A stretch of DNA of 57,545 nucleotides. Origin: Merdivicinus sp050943495. GTDB lineage: Bacteria > Bacillota > Clostridia > Oscillospirales > Ruminococcaceae. Positions within the stretch are counted from its first letter, which is position 1. The number at the start of each line of letters is the position of its first letter. The DNA lies in contig JBMNPH010000013.1 in NCBI GenBank assembly GCA_050943495.1, forward strand, positions 1 through 57,545, written 5' to 3'. The notes below the pieces were generated by a model. That model had not been told where the DNA came from and did not search any database. It saw nothing but the letters and a program-made list of their open reading frames with translations. Positions 42,723 through 52,170 of this stretch are shown piece by piece. Both the position numbers and the translations under genes were made by a program.

Positions 42723-44420
42723 ATGAAGTTTTCCAAATGGAGCAAACGCAGCATCCTTTTTATTCTCTCTGCCATGTTAGTATGCGGTACTGCCAGCTGC
42801 GGCAGCGATCCTTCCAATAGTAGTGAAGATACTTCTTCTCAGTCTGCCAGCACTTCTTCGGAATCCGGTGCTTCTGCAGACAGCGGCACGAAAACACTTT
42901 CCATTGCAATCCCTCAGAACGTCAACGTCGAGGATTATGATACCAATGAGCTGACAAAGTGGCTGGAAGAAGATATGAATGTTGATTTGCAATTCACCCT
43001 GCTTCCCGCAACAGCAGACGATGCGAATACCAAAATTTCTCTGTGGGTGAGCTCCAATACCGAACTTCCGGATGTATTATGCGTGAGCCTTACGGAAACC
43101 GTTGCGCAGGACTATGCTTCCAAAGGCGTAATTATCGACGTTACCGATTACTATTCGGATCCCGAAATCGCCCCCAATATCAGTTCTTCCCGATTCGATG
43201 AGGAACGTGATATTATTATGAATTCCATCCGTTTTGCAGACGGCAGATATTACAGCCTCTTTTCGTATAACCCATTCCCCTGGAATGAAGCAACCTACCG
43301 CGGCTGGGTCAATCAGGAGTGGTTGGACGAACTCAATATGGAAGCGCCGACAACTACCGATGAATTCCGCACAATGTTGGAAACTTTTAAGAATACCGAT
43401 TTGAATAACAACGGTAAATCCGATGAGATCCCCATGATGTCCGCAAAAGAAGGATATGGTATGGATCCCACTACCTTTTTGATGAATGCCTTTGTGCAGA
43501 CAACACCGGGCGCGGATTATATGGTCGTGAAAGATGGCAAACTGTCTCCCGCATTTACGACCGAGGAATGGAAAAAAGGTCTGGAATACATCTATGGCTT
43601 AGTACAGGATGGCCTTCTTTCTCCGCTGAGCTTTACACAGGACAGCACCCAGTTAAAAACCCTTCTGTCTGATCCGGAAGCAACTGTTGGTGTAACTTGT
43701 GTCGGAAGCAGCAGTATGTTCGGTTCGGATCCGGTCGCAATCAACCGGATGACTTTGTTGGAACCTTTGACCGGTCCGGATGGCGTTTGTGGAGTATCCT
43801 ATCAGCCAAGTACGGCAAGCCGCAGCTGGTACATTACCAAAGATGCGGATGATCCGGAACTCGCATTCAAATGCGGAGATTGGTTCTTTGGCGAAGAACA
43901 GTCTTGGACCGCCCGTTATGGCGCTAAGGATGTCCACTGGACCGATGATCCCGAAGTCACCAAAGATTACCTGCCGATGTTTGAGCAGTACTCACCTGTT
44001 CAATATGTAGGTACCATTTACGGTTCTACCGATATTTGGGGCCAGCCGCAAAACGAACACTGGCAGGGCGGTAATCCTTATTCCACGCCTTTGGGAGAGG
44101 CTCTTTATCAGTCGTTTGCGTATAAAGAGGATCCAGATCTCGACAGCAAAATCAATTATAACACCATCCACCTGGATATCTATTACGATAAGATCCCCGA
44201 TGAATACGTTACGAAATTCTTACACACCGAGGAAGAACTGGATCAGCTTGCCGATTATGTGGATATGATGGATTATGTGACCTCTTCCATTGCAGAATTT
44301 GTAACCGGCAACCGTTCGCTCAATGATTGGGATAACTACCTCAAGACTCTCGATGATATGGGTCTGGATGAATATGTTGCCTTGCGTCAAAGCGGCTTTG
44401 ATCGCGCGAACGCAGAATAA
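42723..44420 (+). CDS. Extracellular solute-binding lipoprotein of a CUT1 sugar ABC transporter
   Basis: 565 residues; lipoprotein signal with lipobox T-A-S-C26, then a Ser-rich linker. The mature part has the bilobal solute-binding features: LSIAIPQNVNVEDYD at the start, DLNNNGKSDEIPMMS (a calcium-loop-like segment typical of LipO/YtcQ proteins), and later SRSWYITKDADDPELAFK. It belongs with the LplB/YtcP permeases encoded next, a group that usually takes up complex or charged oligosaccharides. The ATPase partner is not in the window and is probably a shared MsmK-type protein. Confidence 0.9.
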   Translation: MKFSKWSKRSILFILSAMLVCGTASCGSDPSNSSEDTSSQSASTSSESGASADSGTKTLSIAIPQNVNVEDYDTNELTKWLEEDMNVDLQFTLLPATADDANTKISLWVSSNTELPDVLCVSLTETVAQDYASKGVIIDVTDYYSDPEIAPNISSSRFDEERDIIMNSIRFADGRYYSLFSYNPFPWNEATYRGWVNQEWLDELNMEAPTTTDEFRTMLETFKNTDLNNNGKSDEIPMMSAKEGYGMDPTTFLMNAFVQTTPGADYMVVKDGKLSPAFTTEEWKKGLEYIYGLVQDGLLSPLSFTQDSTQLKTLLSDPEATVGVTCVGSSSMFGSDPVAINRMTLLEPLTGPDGVCGVSYQPSTASRSWYITKDADDPELAFKCGDWFFGEEQSWTARYGAKDVHWTDDPEVTKDYLPMFEQYSPVQYVGTIYGSTDIWGQPQNEHWQGGNPYSTPLGEALYQSFAYKEDPDLDSKINYNTIHLDIYYDKIPDEYVTKFLHTEEELDQLADYVDMMDYVTSSIAEFVTGNRSLNDWDNYLKTLDDMGLDEYVALRQSGFDRANAE

Positions 44421-44427
44421 CGAATCG

Positions 44428-44455
44428 GGGAGCGGCAATGCCGCTCCCTAATTTG
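44428..44455 (+). terminator. Attenuator hairpin between binding-protein and permease genes
   Basis: GGGAGCGGC / GCCGCTCCC with a 3-nt loop, then TAATTTG. The weak T-tract suggests partial termination or 3' end protection, raising the binding protein over the permeases. Confidence 0.55.
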
Positions 44456-44473
44456 TCAGAAAGGACGGTTGTT

Positions 44474-45403
44474 ATGAAAAATCAATCCGCGATGGCAAGG
44501 TTTCGCAAAGATTATCTCTCCCGCTGGAGACTGTATCTATTTTTGCTGATCCCGCTCATCTATATCATTATTTTTGCCTACGTGCCGATGGTAGGTGCCC
44601 AGATTGCTTTCCGGGACTATGATTTCACATTGGGAATCTGGGGAAGTGAATGGGTCGGCTGGAAAAACTTTGAACGCTTTTTCCGTTACCATGATTTCTG
44701 GAAAATCTTATGGAATACCCTTTCGGTATCCCTTTATTCTCTGATCGCCGGTTTTCCGCTGCCCATCATCCTTGCGTTGATCCTCCACTCCTTCCCCGGT
44801 AAACGCTATACCAAAATCGTACAGACAGTCATGTATATGCCGCACTTTATTTCGGTGGTTGTCATGGTCGGTATGATTATGCAGATGTTTAACCCGCTGT
44901 CCGGCGTTTTCGGCCTTGCCTATCAGTCGATTACCGGCAATATGATGGCGGATATTTTTGCGAATCCCAATGCATTCAGCCATATCTACGTATGGTCCGG
45001 TATCTGGCAGGGACTTGGCTGGAACAGTATTATCTATATGGCGGCGCTCTCCGGAGTCGATATGCAATTGCATGAATCCGCCCAGATTGACGGCGCTACC
45101 CGGCTGCAGCGGGTCATTCATATCGACCTGCCCGCCATCCTTCCGACAGCATGCATCCTGCTGATTATGAATGCCGGCGGTATCATGAACGTCGGATTTG
45201 AAAAAGTCCTGCTGCTCCAGAACGACTTGAACCGCAGCCGCAGTGAGGTTATTTCCACCTATGTGTACAAAGTTGGTCTGATGAGCGGCGGAGATTTCTC
45301 CTATGCGACCGCAGTCGGCCTTTTCAATTCGGTTGTCAACTTTGCATTGCTGATTTTCGTCAACTTCGTCAGCAAAAAGCTCGGCGAAACCAGTCTTTGG
45401 TAA
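44474..45403 (+). CDS. Sugar ABC transporter permease, LplB type
   Basis: 309 residues from the ATG at 44474, AAAGGACGG upstream. About six membrane helices; the EAA loop HESAQIDGATRLQRVIHIDLPAI contacts the ATPase. The N-terminus (LYLFLLIPLIYIIIFAYVPMVGAQIAF) and YMPHFISVVVMVG are typical of the LplB/YteP family. It forms the channel with the permease at 45417. Confidence 0.92.
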   Translation: MKNQSAMARFRKDYLSRWRLYLFLLIPLIYIIIFAYVPMVGAQIAFRDYDFTLGIWGSEWVGWKNFERFFRYHDFWKILWNTLSVSLYSLIAGFPLPIILALILHSFPGKRYTKIVQTVMYMPHFISVVVMVGMIMQMFNPLSGVFGLAYQSITGNMMADIFANPNAFSHIYVWSGIWQGLGWNSIIYMAALSGVDMQLHESAQIDGATRLQRVIHIDLPAILPTACILLIMNAGGIMNVGFEKVLLLQNDLNRSRSEVISTYVYKVGLMSGGDFSYATAVGLFNSVVNFALLIFVNFVSKKLGETSLW

Positions 45404-45416
45404 TGGAGGGAAATTT

Positions 45417-46322
45417 ATGAAACAAGCTGTTAAAAATCGGATTTCCAACTCCAGAAGCGATACGATTTACTATATCATCTCGGGGATTATCATGTCGATT
45501 TTGCTGATTATCATGCTCTACCCCATGATCTTTGTGCTGTCCGCTTCCTTTTCTTCCGGAGATGCGGTTTCTTCGGGCCGGGTCGTACTGTGGCCGGTGG
45601 AACTGAATCTGGAAGGGTACAAAACCGTCTTTAAAAATGATGATATCCTGCGCGCCTATTGGAATACGCTGCTGTATACGAGCGTGGGCACCCTCATCAA
45701 TGTCGCAATGGCAATGATTACCGCCTATCCGCTCGCCTCCCGCGATCTGAAGGGTCGGAATTTCTTCATGCTGCTGTTTACCTTCACCATGTTTTTCTCG
45801 GGCGGCATGATCCCCGCTTACATCAATATCAACAACCTCCATCTAATGGATACCTTCTGGGTTATGGTCATTCCCGGTGCTCTTTCCGTCTACAATATGA
45901 TCATCACCCGTACCTTTATCCAATCCAGCATCCCCTATGAGATGTATGAGGCGGCGAGCATTGACGGATGTAATGAAACCCGTTACTTTTTCTCCTTTGT
46001 CCTGCCGCTTTCCAAGGCCATTATCGCCGTAAATGCGCTCTTTTCGGCTGTCGGCCATTGGAACTCGTACTTTAACGCCATGATTTACCTCAATACCCGC
46101 GAAAAACTCCCGCTTCAGAACATCATGCGGGAACTCTTGGTTCTGAATGAGATGAATATGTCCGACTTAATGGACCCCGAACAGGCGCTCTTAATGCTCA
46201 ACTCGGTTGCCGTTTTGAAATATGCGCTGATCGTTGTGGCGACTGCCCCGATTCTGTGCGCATACCCGTTCGCGCAGAAGTACTTTGTAAAAGGCGTCAT
46301 GATCGGATCCATCAAGGGATAA
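45417..46322 (+). CDS. Sugar ABC transporter permease, YtcP type
   Basis: 301 residues, ribosome site GGAGGGAAA. Six membrane helices, with EAA loop YEAASIDGCNETRYFFSFVLPLS. The N-terminal YYIISGIIMSILLIIMLYPMIFVLSASFS and the C-terminal segment FVKGVMIGSIKG are hallmarks of the YtcP/CUT1 group. It is 14 nt after its partner permease and 21 nt before a GH31 gene, so all are one operon. Together they import an oligosaccharide caught by the lipoprotein at 42723. Confidence 0.92.
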   Translation: MKQAVKNRISNSRSDTIYYIISGIIMSILLIIMLYPMIFVLSASFSSGDAVSSGRVVLWPVELNLEGYKTVFKNDDILRAYWNTLLYTSVGTLINVAMAMITAYPLASRDLKGRNFFMLLFTFTMFFSGGMIPAYININNLHLMDTFWVMVIPGALSVYNMIITRTFIQSSIPYEMYEAASIDGCNETRYFFSFVLPLSKAIIAVNALFSAVGHWNSYFNAMIYLNTREKLPLQNIMRELLVLNEMNMSDLMDPEQALLMLNSVAVLKYALIVVATAPILCAYPFAQKYFVKGVMIGSIKG

Positions 46323-46343
46323 TATCGGAAGCAGGTGACAACT

Positions 46344-48869
46344 ATGGAAAAGACAAATCGCGGCATCCTGACACAAATGAAGCAAGGAACCTTCAAACTC
46401 ACCGTCCTGAATGAAAGAATCATGCGGGTTCAGAAACAGATGGCCGCCCAGCCAAGTTCGGAAGAGCTGTTTTTGAATGAGGAACTGCCCGCGTTTGATG
46501 GATGGACCGCCCGGGAAACAGAGGATTCGATTGTCGTCGAAACCAATCAGCTGCGTGCGGTGTATGAGAAAAATACAGAAACTGTAAAATTTTATGAGCA
46601 GCAGACCGGCGAAGAGATCCTTGCGGAAACGGAGTCGAATTTTGAGCCGGCCGAAGCGGCAGGGGATTGGCACGGAAGTGCGGAACAGATTTTCCGGGCC
46701 TCCGAAGAGGAAGTAATCGGCGGCCTCGGCCAGCAGGCGGATGGCGCCTGCAATTACAAAGGGCGTTTTGTTTACCTCAACCAGTATAATATCATCAGCG
46801 CGGTGCCAGTTCTGGTCTCCAGCAAAGGGTATGGGATTCTGTGGAATAACTGCTCGCTGACCGAGGTCAACCGCCGCAAGACCGCATTCCCGCTGGATTT
46901 CAACCTCTACACCAAAACCTGGAGTGGGGTCTTCCGCCCCGAGCAGACCGGGCAGTATGTCTGGATTATCGAAAAGCTGAACAAAAATCAGGGATATGAG
47001 GACATGGTCCTGAAGGTCGGCGACGAAGTGGTAATTGAGCGGGAAACCTCCTGGCATGCCAGCTATTATACCGGCGCGATCCATCTCGAGGCGGGAAAGG
47101 AGTATCCGATTTTCTCCAATTCGGCTGTCCGGGTCTATTATCAGACGCCCTCTCAACAGGATCAGACATCCATCTGGTCGGAGGTCAGCGACGGAATTGA
47201 CTACTGCATGCTCTATGGCCCGGAAGCAGAGGAAATTGTCCGGGGATACCGCCAGCTTACCGGAGATGCGCCGCTGTTCCCGAAATGGGCGTACGGATAC
47301 TGGCAGAGCAAGGAATGTTACCGCACCGGACAGGAAGTGCTGGACATCGTTGCCGAGCACAAACGCCGCGGCCATCCGCTGGACGCCATCGTTCAGGACT
47401 GGCAGTATTGGGGCGACTTTGGCTGGAATGCCCTGAAAGTTGCGCCCGAATATGCGGAAAATATCGAAAAAGTGATCGATACCCTTCACAAAGAGAATGT
47501 TCACTTTATGGTGAGCGTCTGGCCCAATATGGGCGAAAGTGAAAAGAGTGAAGCCTATCAGGAATTTCGCGAAAAAGGATATCTGATGGATGATGCGCCG
47601 CTTCAGAAGCTGGGGGATTATACTTCGGCTCTGCAGGGCTTCCGGAAGAATTACTACGATGTGTGGAATCCCGATGCCCGCGACGCACTGTGGCGCCGCA
47701 TGGAAGAGGGCTTGTTCCGAAAAGGCGTCGATGCTTGGTGGCTGGATGCAACCGAGCCCAATCTCTGGAGTCTGCAGGGCGCGTATCATATGTATGACAC
47801 CTGCCGCGGCCCGGCCGCCAATCTCCTCAATGCCTATACGCTGGAACATTCCAAAGGAATCTACGAGCATCAGCGGCAGACAACAGATCAAAAACGGGTG
47901 TTCATTCTCTCGCGGACCGGCTTCGCGGGAATCCAAAAATATGGCACCGCCGTTTGGTCGGGCGATACTTGGGGAACCTGGAAGACCTTCCGCCGTCAGG
48001 TTGCTGATGGACTTCAGTACTGCCTGAGCGGATTGCCCTATTGGACATCGGATATCGGCGGATTCATGGGCGACAGCTGCGATTCCCCGGAATATCGGGA
48101 ATTGTATGTGCGTTGGTTCCAGTTTGTCGCATTCTGTCCCATTTTCCGGGCGCATGGAACCAAAATCCCGCGTGAGGTCTGGCGCTTTGGCGAGGAGGTC
48201 GAGAAAATCCTCCATCAGTATCTGACGCTGCGTTATCAGCTTCTCCCGTATATCTATTCCTCTGCCTGGCTGGTCACCCATTATCAGAAAACCATGATGC
48301 GTCCTCTCTGGATGGATTACCGCATGGATTCCCGCGCCAAGGAAATCAGCGATCAATATCTGTTTGGACCTTCGCTGATGGTCTGCCCGGTAACCGAGGC
48401 GGGTGCTTCGGAACGGAAGGTCTATCTTCCTGCCGGAAATCAGTGGTATGATTTCTGGAACAACCGCTGTTATGCGGGCGGGGAGGAGATTACAGCAGAG
48501 GCGCCGCTCGAGAAGATGCCGCTCTATGTAAAGGCAGGATCCATCCTCCTGATGGGTCCGGAATCAATGCATACCTGTGAGGAAAACCCGGTGGAAATCC
48601 TGATATACAGCGGTGATGATGCCGAATTCATCTGGTATCGCGACCGGGGAGATACCTACGCTTACGAAAAAGGCGAGTACGCAGAGGTGCGGATTCTCTG
48701 GAAGGAGGAGACTGGAGAAGTGGAACTTTCCGCTCAAAACGGATCCTATGAGGTTCAGGGGCAGAAGTTCTTTGTAACGGTCGTATATCCGGATGGAACC
48801 CAGAGCGTTTCTCCTGTCCGCCAACTGGATAAAGCAGAGGAACCGCTGCGGTTTACGATGAATGAGTAA
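46344..48869 (+). CDS. GH31 family glycosidase with PA14-like insert, probable alpha-xylosidase or alpha-glucosidase
   Basis: 841 residues from the ATG at 46344. The N-terminal beta sandwich is followed by a PA14-like insert (about residues 190-280, GVFRPEQTGQYVWIIEKLNK) and the catalytic barrel from about 300. The nucleophile is probably D468 (WWLDATEPN) and the acid/base D541 (AVWSGDTWGTW). C-terminal beta domains follow (VKAGSILLMGPE). GH31 enzymes with a PA14 insert include alpha-xylosidases acting on xyloglucan oligosaccharides. No signal peptide is visible, so it acts inside the cell on imported sugars. The specificity remains open. Confidence 0.88.
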   Translation: MEKTNRGILTQMKQGTFKLTVLNERIMRVQKQMAAQPSSEELFLNEELPAFDGWTARETEDSIVVETNQLRAVYEKNTETVKFYEQQTGEEILAETESNFEPAEAAGDWHGSAEQIFRASEEEVIGGLGQQADGACNYKGRFVYLNQYNIISAVPVLVSSKGYGILWNNCSLTEVNRRKTAFPLDFNLYTKTWSGVFRPEQTGQYVWIIEKLNKNQGYEDMVLKVGDEVVIERETSWHASYYTGAIHLEAGKEYPIFSNSAVRVYYQTPSQQDQTSIWSEVSDGIDYCMLYGPEAEEIVRGYRQLTGDAPLFPKWAYGYWQSKECYRTGQEVLDIVAEHKRRGHPLDAIVQDWQYWGDFGWNALKVAPEYAENIEKVIDTLHKENVHFMVSVWPNMGESEKSEAYQEFREKGYLMDDAPLQKLGDYTSALQGFRKNYYDVWNPDARDALWRRMEEGLFRKGVDAWWLDATEPNLWSLQGAYHMYDTCRGPAANLLNAYTLEHSKGIYEHQRQTTDQKRVFILSRTGFAGIQKYGTAVWSGDTWGTWKTFRRQVADGLQYCLSGLPYWTSDIGGFMGDSCDSPEYRELYVRWFQFVAFCPIFRAHGTKIPREVWRFGEEVEKILHQYLTLRYQLLPYIYSSAWLVTHYQKTMMRPLWMDYRMDSRAKEISDQYLFGPSLMVCPVTEAGASERKVYLPAGNQWYDFWNNRCYAGGEEITAEAPLEKMPLYVKAGSILLMGPESMHTCEENPVEILIYSGDDAEFIWYRDRGDTYAYEKGEYAEVRILWKEETGEVELSAQNGSYEVQGQKFFVTVVYPDGTQSVSPVRQLDKAEEPLRFTMNE

Positions 48870-48904
48870 TCTCAATCTCATATGATGTCGCAAGGAGAAG
48901 AGCC

Positions 48905-49987
48905 ATGATGGAATTTACATCCAAACGAAGATTGCTGGCGGCAATTCAGGGAAAAGAAACGGATTTTATCCCCTTTTCCCCCTTTCTGGCGTACTATTTC
49001 GATTTTCTTCCCAAAGAGATCCAGCAAAAAGGACAGCTGGAGTATTTAAAGGCTATGGGGGCGGATCCGCTGCTCCGCGGGCATGTGACGGCATTTCAAA
49101 TCCATCCCAATGCATGCAGTACAGTGGAAAAAAAGGATGGCAATCATCGTTATCGAACCGTCTATACTCCCAAAGGGGAACTCCATTCCGTATATACCTA
49201 TGTTGCCCAATCCAATACCTGGTTTTTGACCGAGCATCCGGTCAAAAGTATCGATGATTTCCCGGCTGCAATTGCCTACTTCCGCGATCTGGTCGTGGAG
49301 GACAACATTCAGAATCTGAATCAGCAGATCGAGTTGTTGGGCGAAGATGGCCTGTATATTGCCTTGGTCGGCGCCTTTTCCAAATCGAGCTATCAATATC
49401 TGCTGGAACATGTCATCGGTACCGAAAATCTCATCTACCTTACGATGGATTATCCCGATGCCATAAAAGAACTGGTCGACGCCCTGTCGGAAAAGAACCG
49501 CCAGACCATTCAGTTCACCGCAGAGAGCAAAATCGAAGCATGTCTGTCATGGGAGGATAGCTCAACTACCAATCTCAGCCCCTCGTTATATGAGGAATAT
49601 ATTGCGCCGGAAATCCAATCATGGTGTACGCTTCTCAAGCAATCCAACAAAATGTATATTCAACATGCGTGCGGCCACGTCAAGGACCTGCTGCTTCCCA
49701 TGGCAAACCAGGGGATCACGGCAGTGGAGTCGCTCTCCCCGCCGCCCACCGGCAATGTGACCATCGAGCAGGCCGCAAAATTATTGCCGCCTCAGGTGGG
49801 AATCATTGGCGGTATTGAGCCGGTTCAGTTTTTAAACGATTCGGTCGAGCAATTGCTGGACTATGTGGAAATGCTGTGCCATATCATGAAGGGCAGGGGA
49901 TTCGTCCTGGCAAACAGCGACAGCTGTCCTCCCGGCGTGAAGTACGAAAAATTCCAAGCAATCGCGCAGTATCTCAAGCACAACTAA
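48905..49987 (+). CDS. Uroporphyrinogen decarboxylase (UroD/MtaA) family methyltransferase-like protein
   Basis: 360 residues, 36 nt after the GH31 gene, AAGGAGAAG upstream. The TIM-barrel family is seen in TSKRRLLAAIQGKETDFIP and in the likely zinc ligands IQHACGHVKDLL (His and Cys) and NSDSCPPGVKYEKF (Cys). This His-x-Cys...Cys set marks the cobalamin-dependent methyltransferase branch (MtaA/CmuA type), not the heme-biosynthesis enzyme. No corrinoid protein gene is nearby. In a glycan locus it may take a methyl group from a methylated sugar or aglycone. Confidence 0.85.
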   Translation: MMEFTSKRRLLAAIQGKETDFIPFSPFLAYYFDFLPKEIQQKGQLEYLKAMGADPLLRGHVTAFQIHPNACSTVEKKDGNHRYRTVYTPKGELHSVYTYVAQSNTWFLTEHPVKSIDDFPAAIAYFRDLVVEDNIQNLNQQIELLGEDGLYIALVGAFSKSSYQYLLEHVIGTENLIYLTMDYPDAIKELVDALSEKNRQTIQFTAESKIEACLSWEDSSTTNLSPSLYEEYIAPEIQSWCTLLKQSNKMYIQHACGHVKDLLLPMANQGITAVESLSPPPTGNVTIEQAAKLLPPQVGIIGGIEPVQFLNDSVEQLLDYVEMLCHIMKGRGFVLANSDSCPPGVKYEKFQAIAQYLKHN

Positions 49988-50040
49988 TGGCTGCTGATAC
50001 GATTTCTTTTTGAGCCGCAGCCCCTTTTTCCTGATAAACC

Positions 50041-50107
50041 AATATGCCCGTTGCAGCAAACCATCTGTTCCGCAGATTGGCAAGCCTGTAACGGGCATAT
50101 TTTTTGC
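50041..50107. terminator. Large terminator hairpin between convergent UroD-family genes
   Basis: The arms AATATGCCCGTTGCAG and CTGTAACGGGCATAT flank 30 nt and are followed by TTTTTT; the minus strand is also able to terminate. A smaller inner pairing CATCTG / CAGATTG extends it. Confidence 0.8.
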
Positions 50108-50138
50108 ATTCGGATCGGGCAGCAGGCAACAGATGCTG

Positions 50139-51167
50139 CTATTCTGCGGGCAAAATTCCGTGCTCGCGGAAATATTCGGCGATTCGGCACGCCTCAGCCT
50201 TAGTGGAAACCGTCAGATACTGCGCCAGATGGAGATTCTCAGCATCCGGCAAATCGCCGGGCTCACGAATCAGATGGCTTGGGTATTGCCCGCACACATT
50301 GCGGAAAACCTCCAGGGATGCCAGCGTTTCCTCCTTTTCCCGCACAAGGTTCAGGATTTTCAGATTGGGAATGCGCTTGAAATTCTCCCATTGGTGGCTG
50401 GAATCCGCACAGCAATGGACTCCGATCGCGCCGTATCGGTTGGAGATTTCGACGAGTTCTTTCTCAAAAAATTCCCGGTACATCGCCGCACTGACAGCGC
50501 CGACTTCATCCTCTGAGATCGTAATGCCGCAGGGCATATAGTAGTCCGGATAATGCGCTATAAACTCGCTGCCATATCGCCCAAACCAGGCGTCAAAAAA
50601 TTCAAACAACAATTCTTTGACCATCTCTGCCAATTCATGCACCGCTTCCGGCATTTCATACATCGCCGCATAGAAATCACTTTTTTCCCAGATCAATGCG
50701 GCAATGTCCATCGGTGTTTGAACATCCGGCAGCTTTAATAACGCCTGTTTGCCGGCTTTCTCCCTCAGACGGTCCGCCATTTCAAACAACAGGGTGAGCT
50801 TGGTATCTTCCAGCCGCGGCTTTCGGATACTCCGCACCTCCTGCCAGCTGAAAATTTTCGGGAGTGCAAAGGGATTATTATTCTCTGGTTTATGGACTTT
50901 ACAGCCAAATGCCTCGGCAAAGATTTCCGTCCCCGTGGCAATCGACAGAAACGGAATGGTATTGTCCGGGATGACTGCCACATCCTCCATCTGCTGCTGA
51001 TAGCAGCAATATGCCCATTCCTCTCGTTCCTTCATCTTTTCCCACCAGAGCATCGGCCGTTCCGGCTTTCCTTCTGAATAATTTACCACCAGAATTCGAT
51101 TTACCGGGCTGGCAGGGTCGGCAAAATCAATCCATTTCTGTTTGCGCGCCTGGATTTCCTGTTGCAT
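50139..51167 (-). CDS. UroD-family methyltransferase-like protein (second)
   Basis: 342 residues; AAGGAGGGAATCCT precedes the ATG. The fold is the UroD barrel. The likely metal site is IGVHCCADSSHQWENF, with a further acidic set in YYMPCGITISEDEVGAVSA. Together with the protein at 48905 it forms a convergent pair of distant relatives. It lies divergently from the AraC-type regulator at 51263, which probably controls it. Substrate unknown. Confidence 0.78.
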   Translation of the reverse strand: MQQEIQARKQKWIDFADPASPVNRILVVNYSEGKPERPMLWWEKMKEREEWAYCCYQQQMEDVAVIPDNTIPFLSIATGTEIFAEAFGCKVHKPENNNPFALPKIFSWQEVRSIRKPRLEDTKLTLLFEMADRLREKAGKQALLKLPDVQTPMDIAALIWEKSDFYAAMYEMPEAVHELAEMVKELLFEFFDAWFGRYGSEFIAHYPDYYMPCGITISEDEVGAVSAAMYREFFEKELVEISNRYGAIGVHCCADSSHQWENFKRIPNLKILNLVREKEETLASLEVFRNVCGQYPSHLIREPGDLPDAENLHLAQYLTVSTKAEACRIAEYFREHGILPAE

Positions 51168-51199
51168 AGGATTCCCTCCTTATCCGTTTGGATAGCTTT

Positions 51200-51205
51200 A
51201 TCATA
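51200..51205 (-). promoter_or_regulatory. -10 element of the second UroD-family gene
   Basis: TATGAT on the minus strand, about 33 nt before the ATG with the ribosome site GGAGGG between. No clear -35 was found at 17 bp. Confidence 0.4.
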
Positions 51206-51227
51206 GCACATTTTTGCGCGGAAATCC

Positions 51228-51256
51228 TTTACAAAAAGGACATTTTTCTGTATAAT
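51228..51256 (+). promoter_or_regulatory. Near-consensus promoter of the AraC gene at 51263, placed for a leaderless mRNA
   Basis: TTTACA (51228-51233), 17-bp spacer, TATAAT (51251-51256). The predicted transcription start, 6-7 nt downstream, falls on the ATG (51263) itself, and there is no ribosome site. Confidence 0.65.
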
Positions 51257-51262
51257 TGAGCC

Positions 51263-52105
51263 ATGAAACAGTATGACTTACAGAAAGTTTCCCGGCCGGA
51301 TTTTGGGGATTTTCATATCGAATATGGCCGGGTGAATGGGAATTTTGAGGTCCATACCCACGACTTTTGTGAAATATTTTTGGTGTTGTCCGGAACCGGT
51401 CTTCATATCTCAGGAGACGCGGAATACCCGCTGCAGAAAGGGGAATTATTTGCGGTAAAAGGCAGTGAGCGTCATGGGTTCCGGGAATGTCAGCAGCTGC
51501 GCATTCTCAATATCATGTTTCGGGTATCCTCCCTGCCGGTCGCGCAATGCCGGGAATTGCCGGGATTCTGGGTGCTTTTTTTGCACGAACAGCAATTCGG
51601 CAGCATTTCCCACGTGGTTTTACAGGATGGGGCATTTGCAAAGGTTTTATGCTGGTGTGAGGATATGATTGCGGAATACCAGCAAGCTGGGGAGGGGAGT
51701 GCGGCCATGTGTCATGCGCTGCTGACTCAGCTGGTGATTTTCCTGTCGCGAGCCTGCGAGGGCGTTCCGGGGAACCTGGAACAGCCGGATTATCGGCTGG
51801 CAAAGGCGCTGGTCTATCTGGAAACCCATTATCGGGAAAATATTGGACTGAAACAGCTTGCGGGGATGGTTGGATTTTCGAGCCGGCATTTTACCCGGCT
51901 GTTTCGCCAGCTTTATCATAAAAGCCCTATGCAGTATCTGGCCGAGGTTCGTCTTGGACATGCCTGCCGGATGCTTGCGCAGTCAGATGCGTCGATTGCT
52001 GCCATTGCGGAACAATGCGGATTCCCGGACAGTAATTATTTTTCGCGGGTCTTTAAAAATTACACCGGCGTTTCCCCGCTGCATTGGAAGCGTCCTATAA
52101 AATAA
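51263..52105 (+). CDS. AraC family regulator with cupin-like N-terminal domain
   Basis: 280 residues. Residues about 15-95 form a cupin sensor (FHIEYGRVNGNFEVHTHDFCEIFLV; ELFAVKGSERHGF), and residues about 180-278 the AraC double HTH (IGLKQLAGMVGFSSRHFTRLF; IAAIAEQCGFPDSNYFSRVFK). Regulators of this size and type respond to sugars such as rhamnose, melibiose or fucose. It lies between UroD-family and GH28/GH95 genes and could control both. The promoter spacing predicts a leaderless transcript. Confidence 0.9.
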   Translation: MKQYDLQKVSRPDFGDFHIEYGRVNGNFEVHTHDFCEIFLVLSGTGLHISGDAEYPLQKGELFAVKGSERHGFRECQQLRILNIMFRVSSLPVAQCRELPGFWVLFLHEQQFGSISHVVLQDGAFAKVLCWCEDMIAEYQQAGEGSAAMCHALLTQLVIFLSRACEGVPGNLEQPDYRLAKALVYLETHYRENIGLKQLAGMVGFSSRHFTRLFRQLYHKSPMQYLAEVRLGHACRMLAQSDASIAAIAEQCGFPDSNYFSRVFKNYTGVSPLHWKRPIK

Positions 52106-52141
52106 GATGTTCCGGCAAGATTTCGGCCGGTGATAAAATTA

Positions 52142-52170
52142 TGGCTGCCTCATTTCGGGGCAGCCACATT
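52142..52170. terminator. Terminator between AraC and the GH28-like gene
   Basis: TGGCTGCC / GGCAGCCA stem with a 9-nt loop, followed by CATTTCATTT on the plus strand. It serves the AraC gene; it abuts the stop of the convergent GH28-like gene. Confidence 0.6.

Noticed and set aside
46191..48356. 721-codon minus-strand open frame across the GH31 gene
   Set aside because: The plus strand has the clear GH31 motifs; the opposite frame is open only because of codon bias.
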